This document shows positions 44,920-56,049 of a DNA stretch of 64,000 nucleotides, piece by piece. Numbering within the stretch: the stretch's first letter is position 1; the number at the start of each line of letters is the position of its first letter. The notes beneath the pieces were generated by a model. The model was given only the letters and a program-made list of their open reading frames with translations. It was not told the origin of the DNA and did not search any database. A program made the translations under genes and the position numbers. The DNA comes from Ottelia alismoides (taxonomy: Eukaryota > Streptophyta > Magnoliopsida > Alismatales > Hydrocharitaceae). Location of the stretch: the NCBI GenBank assembly GCA_037367405.1, contig JAZKJV010002315.1:1-64000 (forward strand), read 5' to 3'.

Positions 44920-47900
44920 TGATGAATACCCATTCACCACTCTTTATTCTTATATTTTAGCTACAAAAACCTTTGCAAATACATGTATATTCATGTAAAT
45001 ACAAATAATTACCAAAAGCATGCAGCGTGCAAAAACTAATAATTAGCATGTTTTTGTGCAAAAATAAAAGAATAAAGAGACAAAAGAAAAGGAGGGAAAT
45101 ATTTAGAATAAATATTGAGCGACCTAATTCCAAGGGAGGGCTCAGCATGGGCCTGACCGCATAAAAGCCAAAGTAGAGAGAGATAGGGAGCTCATGTGTG
45201 TAAATATCCTTGTAAATAAAATAAAAATATTTTCCTCCAAAATTAAAATAAAATGGGCTTGTATATTTATATAGATTTATAAATACAAAATCAAGATAAA
45301 AATAGAAAAATTAAAAAGAAAATAAAGATAACTCACTTGTATATATCCACCTTGTACATAGCACACCTATCCCTATTTATTTCACCTTATTAATAAATAA
45401 ATTAATTTCCATAAAATTTGTATATATTATATATTTTATGGTGTAAATAAATAAAATAAAAACCATAAAAACAAAAAAATCAAAATAAAAAGAATAAAAT
45501 TAAAAATCAAAAATAACATTGTACATATACCATGTAGATAGATGTATATATCTATTTATTTCACCCTTGTATATAAATAATAAAAATAAAATAAAAATAC
45601 CTTTTTATTCCTAATTTTATGCTATAAATAAATAAAATATAAAATGGGGATAAAAATGTACAAAAATAACTAATTAAAAATAAAAAATAAAAAATCAACA
45701 TTGTATAAATACCTATGTATAGTACTATAGTGTACATACCTTATTTTTATTTTGAAAAATTAATTAAAAATCACCAAAAAATATAAAAAAATTAAAACAA
45801 ATATTTTTCATGTTTTAAGTTTTCTTTAATTCGGCCATTTGCTATTTTTAAATGAATATTTAAATCATTTCCACGTCGCCTTTCCCCATTGGTCCACGGG
45901 GACGTTGACCCCCCGGTCAACTCACCCTCCAGGACCACTTCCCACGGGTCCATGACGCCCGACCCGACTTCTCGACATTTTTGCGTCATGACCCGATCAC
46001 CTCACACCCAAACCCAGGGTCCAAATCATTCTTTCCAGATCCGACACCCTTACCGGCATGCCCGCCTCGGGGTCCGCGCTCTGAGCTGCCCTACCCAATC
46101 GATTTTAGCCGGACCCCTGGCTGTATAAATTTCGAGCTCCGCCTCCTTTTCCTGGATCTTTGGCTCCCCAATCCTCCATCTCAGGACCTCCATTGCCATC
46201 CTCAAGGTGACAACTCGTCGTTGGTCGTGTCGCAGAGAGGAGAGGGTGCCCGGACCTCAGATCCGGCGTCTTCGCGCTGCCGTGCTTCGCCTGAAGGTAG
46301 AGCTCGAGCCTCGGGCCTCGATGACCCACGAGGCGACGACCCAGAGCTCCCTGAGCTCAAGCCCAGTCGACCCATCCGCCCAGGTGGCTCCATTTCCTTC
46401 TCTATTTCTTTGATTTTGCATTTCCCCCAAATCGACCCATCGCTGTTCATCTTCGATTCCGTCCACTATCGCCACCATTTAGATCATCGGAGCACCCTGC
46501 CACGATCGCCTTCTTCCCGCGCACCTTCTCCACCCCTCCATCCAACCAAGCTCGCACAGGAGCTAGGATTGGGGCTCCTTCGTCGTCGCATCGCCGGAGC
46601 CCCTACGCCCCACCGCACCGATCACCGTCACCCCCGCTTACATGGTCGAGGCACTTTGCCCTCGACCCGCGAGTCTGCTACTGTGTTTTTCAGGTACATC
46701 CGAGCCCATCTGAGGGCCTGGACCATCTGGTGCAGCGGCTCGACCTTCGCCGACGTCACTGAAGCTCCCCAGAGCTCCTCGCCGTCATCGGAGGGTGGCA
46801 TTAGACGCGGAAGGCCCCCACGCATCGTCTCCGATCATCAGTGGCCTCCGAGGAGGCCTCCAGCGCCTGCACGAGCCCGACGAAGTTCGTCAGAGCCCAG
46901 TTCCTCGAGGACCCTCCCCTACTGTCCGATTCACCTCCAGCTCCAGTTCAGATCTCCACCGTCCGTTTGAGGAGTCGCCCGCATCGTCGATCTTTGGAGG
47001 AGTGATCGGGACCGTCTGATCAGCGAGGCTTTCCCACGCTGCTGCTCAGCCGCCCAACCCTACACGTGGCGAGGCCCCAGCCACTCGATCAGGACCAAGG
47101 ACTCCAGCGTTGGGCGCCACCCTTCCCCGACCGTCGGATATCACACGTGGCGCCCATCTTACGACCGACTTAATAAAGGGTAATTTACCCTTAGACCCTT
47201 CTCTTTTTAGTAATTTGTGTTTAGTCCTGTAAATATCGTAGCTAGTTGTTTTTATTTTGGTACATTTACATCTAGGACCTCATACTTAGTTTATTTGCTT
47301 TTATGCCCCTGTGGGTAGTGGATCACGTGCATCGACACGTGCTTATCTGGGTAAATTGCATGTATGGCCTTCTTGTTCTAGGGTGTTAATGAATGAATTA
47401 AAGTTTTTATTAATTGCAGATATACCCCTGTGCGTGGTTTTATTGTGCATGTGTGTTTATTAGTGGGTATTTTACACTGAGGTCCCTGGACTTTTAATAC
47501 TTGTTATTAAACAGTCCAGGAACCTTAGTTTCTTTGCAATTAGGCCCTTGACTGCCCAGATCACATGCCTCGCGCGTGTTTTCTTGGAAAATTTGCATCG
47601 AACCCCCTGGAACTTCTACTAATTGCGTACAGGTCCCTATGCACAGTACCTTAGTTTTTATTTTTAATAAAATATCAAACCAACTCCAAATGCGATAAAA
47701 ATTGGATACGTGGCTCCTGCCATAGCGTAAAATCTTCTCCAATTTTTGGAGACATTTCTGACTTCATTTACCATTTTTAAAAATTCAAAAACAAGCTTTT
47801 TCTTTACTGTCTGACTTGAAAAATCACAAAAAATATTAAAACACCTCTAAAAATTAGAAAAACATTATTTATGTTTGTTTTACCTTGTTTGATTTTCTGA

Positions 47901-48599
47901 CCAATTTTGGTCATTTTTGGATATATAAAACCCATAAAAATTACAAAATACTAAAAACCCTATAAAAATTCTAATAATTAATTGAAAAACCCAAAAATAA
48001 TAATTCCAGTGGCTAAATTTTCCTTGAATTTTCTTATTTACAGGAAAATTACCTCTAGGTGTTAATACGGTCATTTTGCATTTTAAATTGGCCCTTGACA
48101 CCTGGCTGGACAGTACCCTTGTTTTCTTGCTTTGTTTGATTTTTATAAAATCCAATAAACATCAGAAAAGTACCAAAAATTAACCAAAAACAGTAAAAAA
48201 TATAAAAAACGTAAAAACATTTTTATTTGAATTTTTGATGATTTTTGAGTAATTAAATAATTAGTTGTGTTGGCTTGTTTATTTGTTTCCTTTATTTTCT
48301 TCTTTAATTAAAAATTCAAAAAAATTATAAAAATTTAAAATCCACCAAAAAGACCTTTATTTTATTTTATTTCTTTTTAGACTACTTCGTAGGCCGCAAG
48401 GCCAGTACGTGCTCCTTGTGTTCGACCCTGGTCGCTATACCAGGTAAATATAATAGCGAGACCGCTACTTGAGCTTATTTGATTTTTGTCCGATTTTGGT
48501 GGTCTATTTTTCTCGATTGATCACCCAAGTGATTGAGGTCGCAACGACCGCATGAGATATACCTGATTTACCTCGCTCGCTAAGTTTTCGTGGTCATCA
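44920..48599 (+). mobile_element. 5' LTR of Athila element C, 3.7 kb
   Basis: Starts TGATGAATACCC and ends TGGTCATCA, with TGATGA/TCATCA inverted ends, followed by a primer site at 48603. It interrupts copia 1; CTAAC (44915-44919) would be the left target duplication. The start resembles LTRs A, B and D but the body is more diverged. AT-rich start, GC island at about 45870-47170, and mixed end. The 329-codon open frame at 45981-46970 lies in the island, is proline- and arginine-rich by composition, and is not called a gene. Confidence 0.88.
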
Positions 48600-48602
48600 A
48601 AA

Positions 48603-48620
48603 TGGCGTCGTTGCCGGGGA
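48603..48620 (+). other. Primer-binding site of Athila C (tRNA-Asp type)
   Basis: TGGCGTCGTTGCCGGGGA, one base from the Athila consensus, three bases after the LTR end. Confidence 0.9.
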
Positions 48621-48987
48621 GCACGGCTTAGTAGTCGGTTTTTGAATTTTTTTCCCGCGGTTTTATTTTCGCGGCTTTTTGTGCATATTCTGTATATATC
48701 ATTTATTTGCATAGTTGTTTAAATAATCTGGTTGACCACTTGTGTTTGTTTTCCTGCGAGGGCCTGAGGATCGAGGCGACTTCTTCGGAAGCCGACGCAA
48801 CCGCGAGAGTCGGAGGCGGCTCTCTTCTCTACAAAGCCGCAGGAGAGCGCGAGGAGCAAAAAGAAGTGTGGGAGCCGCGGAATAGCCGCGGATTAGATTA
48901 ACCGTAGATTAGTATTTATTTCCTGCAATATTTAAACTGTTGTAATAATACAAGGACATCAGCAGGACTTGGACTGAGACTTCCAAG
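48621..48987 (+). other. Athila C leader
   Basis: Non-coding leader. The N-terminal half of gag expected downstream is absent, so a deletion probably lies between about 48900 and 48990. Confidence 0.5.
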
Positions 48988-50188
48988 CTGAACCTCGTGC
49001 AGAGCTTTTTCAGCAGGCTGACACCAGAGCTTCAGGGCTTGGTGGACGCTTCTTGTGGCGGGTCTTATTTCGCCAAGGATCACGACCAGGTCTGGTCCAT
49101 CTACGAGGAGATGGCCGATAACTACATGGTGATGTCCCAGACCCGGTTGTACACTCAAGGCAGACCCCAGCAGCTACAGACCGTGCAGTACCAGCGGATA
49201 GCAGGGGTCGACGCCGGTCCTTCCAGTTCGTCCACGCTAGCAGCAGCACAGGCTGAGTCATCAGCCGCGGATATGGGGATCATCAGCGAGAAGCTGGACC
49301 AGATGGAGATTATTGAGAAGAAGTAGTGCCAGGGCACTCAGATGGAGCAGATGGCACAGACTTTGAGTGACTTGAAGACACAGCTCATGTGTGTCTCCAG
49401 GAGGCACAGACGGCTTTCCAGCCCCGTCTTCAGTCACGAGGCGATACCGGCAGCAACAACAGCTCGTCCCAGCGCTCCAGCTCCCACCAGCAGCCTAGAC
49501 AGGTTCATCTTGTACAGGTGGAGCCGTACCAGCAGCCGCAGCCCACCTACCAGTCACCACCATCTCTAGACTTGCAGACGGTGGTATACGAGCCGGATCA
49601 GCCTCTGGCAGTGCTCCCGCCACCCCAGTACGACACAGAGCCGTTGATAGATGTCAACGGGATTTGGTAGGACCGCCCCCAGCCTGGTATCCGACGAGAC
49701 CATACCGGATTCCGTTGGGGGATCGGAGGTGCCCTGCCCCAGCAGCAACCATCAGGACAGGGTGGTCAGTATGGCCATCAGAGAGATCAGCAGCACCAGC
49801 CCCCAGTGTACCCATCACAGCAGCAGCAGCAGTCGTCCTATGGTCCTCGTCCCTATCAGCAGGGACAGTCGTGGAGGCGTGAGCAACCTCACCAACAGCA
49901 GCAGCATCACCCATACCCCTCTCAGCCACAACAGCAGATCCAGCAGCCTCACTACTAGAGAGGCTACCCGTCGGGCTCTCATGAGAGCCCTGTCTTGGAG
50001 GATATAGCACGCATTCTCACAGATCAGCAGGCTACTTTTCGACGGGAGATGGACGAGTTCCGCCAGGAGATGCGGGACATCGTGAGAGGGAAGGCCGCCA
50101 TCCCTGCCCAGATTGAGTCGAACCCCAGCAGCCTGAAGAGGAAATCTGAGCAGGTAGTTTGTACTGAGTATGCCACTCCTAGTGATAC
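48988..50188 (+). pseudogene. gag: Athila C gag, C-terminal half (broken)
   Basis: Gag coats the element RNA in cytoplasmic particles. The visible part starts within the capsid region: SFFSRLTPELQGLVDASCGG followed by FAKDHDQVWSIYEEMADN, a pattern typical of Athila gag. A stop follows EIIEKK near 49324. A Gln-rich linker follows in shifting frames (YQQPQPTYQSPP, PSQQQQQSSYGPRP), then LEDIARILTDQQATFRREMD near the C terminus. The frame then runs into the LINE tail at 50189. Several stops and shifts exist. Protease and polymerase would lie beyond the insertions, outside the window. Confidence 0.75.
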
Positions 50189-50195
50189 TTTTTTT

Positions 50196-50699
50196 CGATA
50201 AAACGGTTCATAGTCTTCATCTTAAAATAAAACAGAGCAAGTTATAGTTTAGTACAGGCCAAAACATAAAAAGGGGAGAATACACAGTGCCCCCCGTCGC
50301 TACCAAATACAGCCATTAGCTAAAGTTCGAAGTAATATAAAACTAAACAAACTAGAGTGATAAGCATAATGATAGCCGCCCAAAAAAAATCCATCCCTAT
50401 GTTGTGGCCTTCAGCAGAGCGCCTCCATCATGTCCAACGACCTTCTATGGACTTCCGCTAGGTGCGCTTGGAGGATCTGGTTCCTGGAGTCAGCGTAGAG
50501 CTATCTTTAGCTGGGCAATATCATAGTTATGAGCAAGTTATACAGAGTTTGTTCATAATGTTATCAGGAGATGAATATAAGCATGTAGTAGTAGTTGCGT
50601 GGTAAAGTTAATTTCTATTCTTGTCCCGAAGATGTTAGCCTGGACCATATATCTCCTTCTTGCGTGCCCATCCTTGTCTCGCAGATGGTGCATGCCTCC
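50196..50699 (-). other. LINE 3' untranslated region
   Basis: Non-coding sequence between the end of ORF2 and the short A tail. No further feature. Confidence 0.6.
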
Positions 50700-53600
50700 T
50701 AGAGTAATTTATGCTTGTCAATAGGTATTTCCTTAAAGATGAGCCTGCATCGACTTTTCCAAAGTTGCCACCAAACCGTAATCTTAAAACATAGAATTCT
50801 ACCCTTTATCCGTGAAGTTCATGGTCTGCTTTCGATACAGCATGTCGAGTAATTCCTTAAAGTTTGGTTCTATGTCACATAGGAGAAAAATATCTCTAGT
50901 TGTTTGACATTCGTCGAAAAGGTGTGTATAGTTTTCTAGCCCATTGTTACACAGGTAGCATCTGTTTACCCACGATATTTTTCATCTTAGAAAGAGTCTT
51001 GTGTTGCAAGCTTATTATGTGCCCAGATCCATATGAAATAGTAGGCTCTTGGTTCCAGAGGCCATTTTCTAAATAATGAGTATACTAATGACCTGCTACC
51101 TCCGTATGTAAGGAGGTAGTATAATTGTTTTGTTGTGGAGTTTCTTATATTCGGTAAGATGGAGGGGAATATTGTTTTGTCTGTTTTGTCCCTGTGTATA
51201 TGGTGGAATACCTTTGTCAGAGACTCCTTCAATCTAAGTCCTTCATGCGAGAGTGCTAAAGGTAATTTATTTTGTAGGGCTTTAAACCAGTTGAATCTTG
51301 CTAGCCACAAGTTTAGTCCCTTCTTTACAGATACTAAGCGATTCTTGATATATGGCATGATGAGCGGATAAGACTGCTCCAGTGCAGGTGAGCCTCCTAA
51401 TTGGTCTTTCCACAACGATGAGAGAGTCCCATCCCCGAGTTTTTTATGAATCACCGGTAGCAGTGATTTGAAACCCTTAATATGAGCTTTCCAAATCAAT
51501 GAGTGCGAACGCTTAGGGGTACAGTTCAGTGTTATGGGACCCCCTTTGAAGTGTAAGAAGCTAATCGCCGATGATACCCAAGGTCTCACAAAATCTGCAA
51601 TGCGAATTGCCGATTTTGTTAAGAGTGTGTTATTGAAAGATCGAAGGTTAATAATTCCCCCATCGTTTAGATTAGACCTAGTTACTTTTGACCATGCCAC
51701 CTTAGCCTTTGTTTTGAGGTCTTCATCAGTCCCCCATAAGAAGTTTCGTCTAAGTCTGTCAATATTTTTAACAATACCCTCCAGCATCTTCAGACATGAC
51801 ATCTCATGTATTATGGTCGGTGTTAAAGCTGAGTTTAGCAAATTTATCCTAGCCGGAAGCGGTAGAATCTTGGATTTCCATCCTTGAAGTTTTGCCGCAA
51901 ATTTATCAATAGTGGCTGACCAATCTCTCATCATCCTCCTATGCTTCGTAATTGTGAAACCAAGGTACTTCAAAGGGAAAGATCCCTCGAACCAATTTAG
52001 AATGTCCTTGACCCTAGCATTTTCAACATCCAACAAGTTCATCGAATAAAAGGAGCTTTTCTTTTCGCTAATGCGAAGGCCTGACATTTTATCAAAGATT
52101 TTTAGTGTGGTGATTACATTTTTGAGGCTCTCTCTTGGTATTCCAGGAAAATGAGTAGATCATCTGCAAATTGGATATTAGTAATCTGGGTTTGCATTCC
52201 ATCCCTCATGAATCCCCTAAATTTTTCTCCCTTTACTAATTTTAGCAGCATCGCATCAAGGACTGCCATTGAGTGAATGAAGAGAAGAGGTGAGAGTGGG
52301 TCTCCTTGTCTGACTCCTCGCTTAGGGTGCAAGAATCCCGATGAAGTTCCATTGATTTTAAATGAGATACTCGTCGTTTTTAAAAGTGCCGTAATCCACT
52401 TGATGAAAACTTTAGGATAATCTGCAACCCTCAAGGCTTCTAGGATGAAGGGCCACTTTAAAGTATCAAATGCTTTTCTGAAGTCTTTTTTAACACTATT
52501 GCCTTAATTCTCCTTCTATTCCAATCATGGATAATCGAAGATGTAACAAGGAAGGCATCCGCTGCGGATCTGTTCTTCAAGAAGGCACATTGGGATGGTG
52601 GTATGTTGTTCGCAAGAAAGGATGTCCATCTATTAGCTATTACTTTGGATATTATGTGTATCGGTAGATTGATCAAGCTAATTGGTCTATAGTTTTCTAT
52701 GTTTTCCATTCCACCTTTCTTATAGATTAAAGAAACAAGGGTGTTGTTTAAATGTCTGAAATCCGATGTCTTAAATCCTTCACTCTGTATATTTAATATC
52801 ATGTCCATGAAATCAGATTTTAGCAAGTGCCAACATTTCTTTACAAACTCAATTGTGAGTCCATCAGGTCCCGGTGCTTTGTTGTTTCTAAATGTTCTAA
52901 TGGTGTCCTGTATTTCCTTCAGAGATATTGGAACTGTAAAGATTGAGTGATCCTCTAATTTGATTACTAAATCTGAAGGTAATTCCACCACTGGGCTTCT
53001 AGTCATCCCATCTTCCTCCTCTTCAAATAATTTTGTATAGAAATCTACCACAACCCTTGTGATCTCTTCTCTACCCTGTACTATGTTCCCCCTTTCATCT
53101 TTCAAATCCATGATTAAATTTCTGCCCGATTTCTTGGACGCCATTATTTTCATGAACTTAATATTCTCATTACCTTTTTGTATGTAATTTATCTTTGCTC
53201 TCTGCTCCCAAATCATTCTCTGGTCATTTCTAAGCGATTCCAACTTACGGTACAGTTCTTTTAGATTTTCAGCTGCTCCCATGTGACCCGACCTTATTAC
53301 AATCTCCTCCTTCCTTATGTCTTCCTCAATTCTTGTTATTTCTTTATTTATATCCGGTATTTGTTGCCTGCTCCAGAACTTCATCCACGCAATCTTTTCA
53401 CCTTGACCGCCCATCTGTGGAAAGGGTTGTCGAAGATAACATCCTTAGTCCATGAATCATTGACCATTGTCATAAAAGATTATTTTTGTAACCAGAAGTT
53501 TTCTATCCTAAAGATACGATTGGTTAATCTATATGATCCTCCTCGTAGTAATAAGGGATTATGATCAGAAAAAGTTTTTGGTAATCTCCTTACTTGGGCG

Positions 53601-54207
53601 TAAGGGAAAACTGTGTGAAATTGCAGGTTCACCAGGATACGATCGAGAATTGCCCATGATTCGCAATCTGGAGATCCAGACCAAGTGAATGTTGTCCCTC
53701 TCTCTTTTTGCTCAATAAGGTTTGAGTTGTTTATCCATCTATCAAATCTTTTGTCAAATATTTTTAGTGGTCTGTTCGATATACGGTCTGTTCTATTTCT
53801 AAGCAGGTTGAAGTCACCTACCAAAATCGCTGGGATATCCACTAAATTTAGTAAGTCAAGAGAATCAAGGAATTCATTCTTTCTGTCATCTCTCGGCGGC
53901 CCATAAATGTTTATGAGTCGACAAATCACGTTATTTTATATCAATTTGAATTCAAACAGACTGAAGAAAGGGTGGTCAATTTGGTTTACCACCGAGATCT
54001 TGTGGCAATCCCATCCGGTCATAATTCCGCAAGTCTGCCAAATCTTTCCATTGGTGAGTTTATTGGAGGTCTAGGAGTGGTAGTTGTTTTTGTCTCTTGC
54101 AGGAAAATAACATCAATGTTGTGTTTAGTCACCAGATTCTGCAATCTGCCCATTTTCCTTGGTCCACCCAATCCCCTTATATTCCAACTCAACACAGTGA
54201 ATTCCAT
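50700..54207 (-). pseudogene. LINE ORF2: endonuclease-reverse transcriptase (frameshifted)
   Basis: Nicks target DNA and reverse-transcribes LINE RNA from the nick. Start ATG at 54207 gives MEFTVLSWNIRGLGGPRK, the AP-endonuclease start of plant L1 elements, then FLQETK (catalytic Glu), GDFNLLR (near 53818) and SDHNPLLL (near 53570, catalytic Asp-His). RT motifs follow: NKAPGPDGL (near 52890), YRPISLINL (near 52690), RGVRQGDPLSPLLF (near 52300) and FADDLLIF (near 52150), where the first residue of the usual YADD is Phe. Later come KYLGF and GWKSKILPLPARINLLNS. The end has CYLCNNGLENYTHLFDEC, a zinc-binding set, and VWWQLWKSRCRLIF. At least five frame changes break it. Confidence 0.9.
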
Positions 54208-54378
54208 TATTCGTGTGTAGTATTTGAGTACTTCAAAGTCTGAGATCTTTAAGTCTATGAGATCTTTTACAAATGAGTAACTTCTAATTCAATTTAAGTA
54301 ATGTACCTATTTATTGCATAGCTCAGTAATAAAATTATTTTTTTTCCTCATCGTTTGGAAACGCAATAAGGAAAAAAT

Positions 54379-56049
54379 CTAGTAGGTTTCTAATTCTTTC
54401 TGCCTCCATAGTTGAATTTTAGGCAAGTTCGAAAATATTGTCTGACGGTAGATAAGAATTTTCCATACCTTTGCCTTTCGAAGCCATTTTGTCCGGTGTT
54501 TCTCGGATGGTATTTCCTTTTGCCTAGGGGTGATATCCACCACCAGATTTAAGGCACTATGTATATGTGTCTCCATTGTCAGGTTACCCGATTCTTGGGC
54601 CTCCGAGGTTGGTAGATTCTTGATGTGTTCCCACATCAATGGGTTTATTGGTTGACCCTTTCGTTCTAACCAATTTAGTGCGCGCTCCAGATGCACTCTT
54701 GTAGGTTCCTCCATGTAATTTGCATACTTTTCAGTAGATGGGCCCCTGTGTGTTGGGAAAGGGACAACATTCAAGTTTATTCTCTCCCAATCATTTCCAG
54801 GGCAGAGATTAAACCTTTCATTGATAATCTCGACAATTGGTCCCGTTTGCTGATTCCTTCTCGACCATTTGTTTGACTTTCCCTGCATATCTTCCTCCAG
54901 ATTGAATGCTCCGAGACCATTCTTGAGAGTGGTTGAATCCACCAGAGGAGTATTGTAGTGGATGAATTTTGTCGATCGAAACTGAGAGACCGGTGAGAAA
55001 GTTACCTCAAAGACTCCATCCACCGTGCTTACTTCTATTGCTCACGGCACATTTGTAATATCCGGTATGTCGACCAAAAGCTTTACTGCCATGGCATCCC
55101 CGCAGTCCAGAGAGAGGTTTGGGCATTCATAATCTAGGAGCCTTCCAAACTGCTTGACCATGTTTGCAAGGATGTAAGGGTATCAGTGGTGCAGAGGCAG
55201 ACCCTAAGCATCCACCCAATATGCAGCAACCTCCTCTACCCTTTTCACTCCAAAGCAGGGGGACCATTTGAAGAACCATAGCCAGTTTCCATCCGAGCAG
55301 TGAATCGCAGAGTGGGCCAGCGTCTCAAAGATGCAAGAGGAATCGACCTCTCCTACCAGTTGATGCTCGGAGATTCTCTACAGGCATCCAAAGGATGCCT
55401 TCGAAACTTCCCTTGAAAGAATCTCCCTCGCATCATCGATGGATTCAAAGGAGGTCGAGTATTCGATGATTAGGCATTTTTGGAATTCCGAGCGTAGTCG
55501 CTTCGCTTCGTCACAAATTTCTGATTTCCAGAAAGGGAGAACCATCTTACCAAGGATGTCTGCACACATCTTTGCTGCCCGCGTGATTGGTCTAACAGTT
55601 GCCTCCCTCGCACGAATATCCGCAGTAGGATTTTGGTGGGTGTCGGGGATGTGAGTCTGCATCTCCGTCGCGGTGTTGCTAGAACTTCGTCCTTCGATGT
55701 TCAGCGACGATGAACGAGCCCGTTTCTGAGGACGGTTGGGTGCCATGTTTTTTGGAGGTGGGAATTCTTGTAGAGCAAAACGGCAAGAGGCTGCAATATG
55801 ATCTTGCCGAAAGCATAGAAAGCATCAAGTCCTCTTCGTACAAAACCTAATGATATGTCCCTTCTCGAGGCATCGGAAGCATCGATTGTTGATTTGATTT
55901 GACTTTACGAAGCCCAGCGTCACAGCCTTTGAGTTCCAGTAAGGGGTGTATGAACTGCGCTTTGATTTGAAGAGGGCGGTTTGATTTTGTCCTTTAGCTT
56001 CGAAATGATTTTGTGTGATATATGCTTCATCTTTTTTGAGACGTGGGTC
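54379..56049 (-). pseudogene. LINE ORF1: zinc-knuckle RNA-binding protein (broken, 5' cut)
   Basis: Binds LINE RNA. From 56049 leftward it reads TDPRLKKDEAYITQ, then CFRCLEKGHIIRFC (CX2CX4HX4C), an in-frame TGA near 55827, and a second knuckle CFLCFRQDHIAASC. A basic stretch NRPQKRARSS and a DUF4283-like part (about 55400-55020, phrases SDGNWLWFFKWSPCF and YILANMVKQFGRLLD) follow, with one internal stop. The C-terminal part (55023-54379) starts MDGVFEVTFSP and is uncharacterised. The N terminus is missing because copia 2 inserted at 56050. Confidence 0.8.

Larger units (their letters stand above)
50189..56049 (-). mobile_element. L1-type LINE, minus strand, 5' part cut off by copia 2
   Basis: The 3' end is a 7-A tail (T run at 50189-50195) inserted in Athila gag. 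Reading leftward from 56049: ORF1 with two CCHC zinc knuckles, then ORF2 with endonuclease, RT and a zinc-binding C terminus, then a ~500-base 3' region (50196-50699). The 5' part of ORF1 is displaced by copia 2 and should lie beyond the window. ORF1 and ORF2 have a few stops and frameshifts, so this copy is dead but less decayed than copia 1. Confidence 0.9.

Noticed and set aside
45981..46970. 329-codon open frame in LTR C
   Set aside because: It lies in a GC-rich LTR island where stops are rare in several frames on both strands, is Pro/Arg/Ser-rich by composition, has no recognisable domain, and is not matched in the islands of LTRs A, B or D.
37702..48599. LTRs B and C as the two LTRs of one inverted element
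   Set aside because: They lie in opposite orientation, differ strongly in sequence, and each has its own primer site, so both are 5' LTRs of separate insertions.
48603..48620. tRNA-like sequence
   Set aside because: It matches only a tRNA 3' end in complement, next to an LTR end, so it is a primer-binding site and not a tRNA gene; the same applies to 37682-37699, 37322-37333 and 58449-58461.
51135..53906. Plus-strand frames across the LINE
   Set aside because: Antisense shadows of ORF2.
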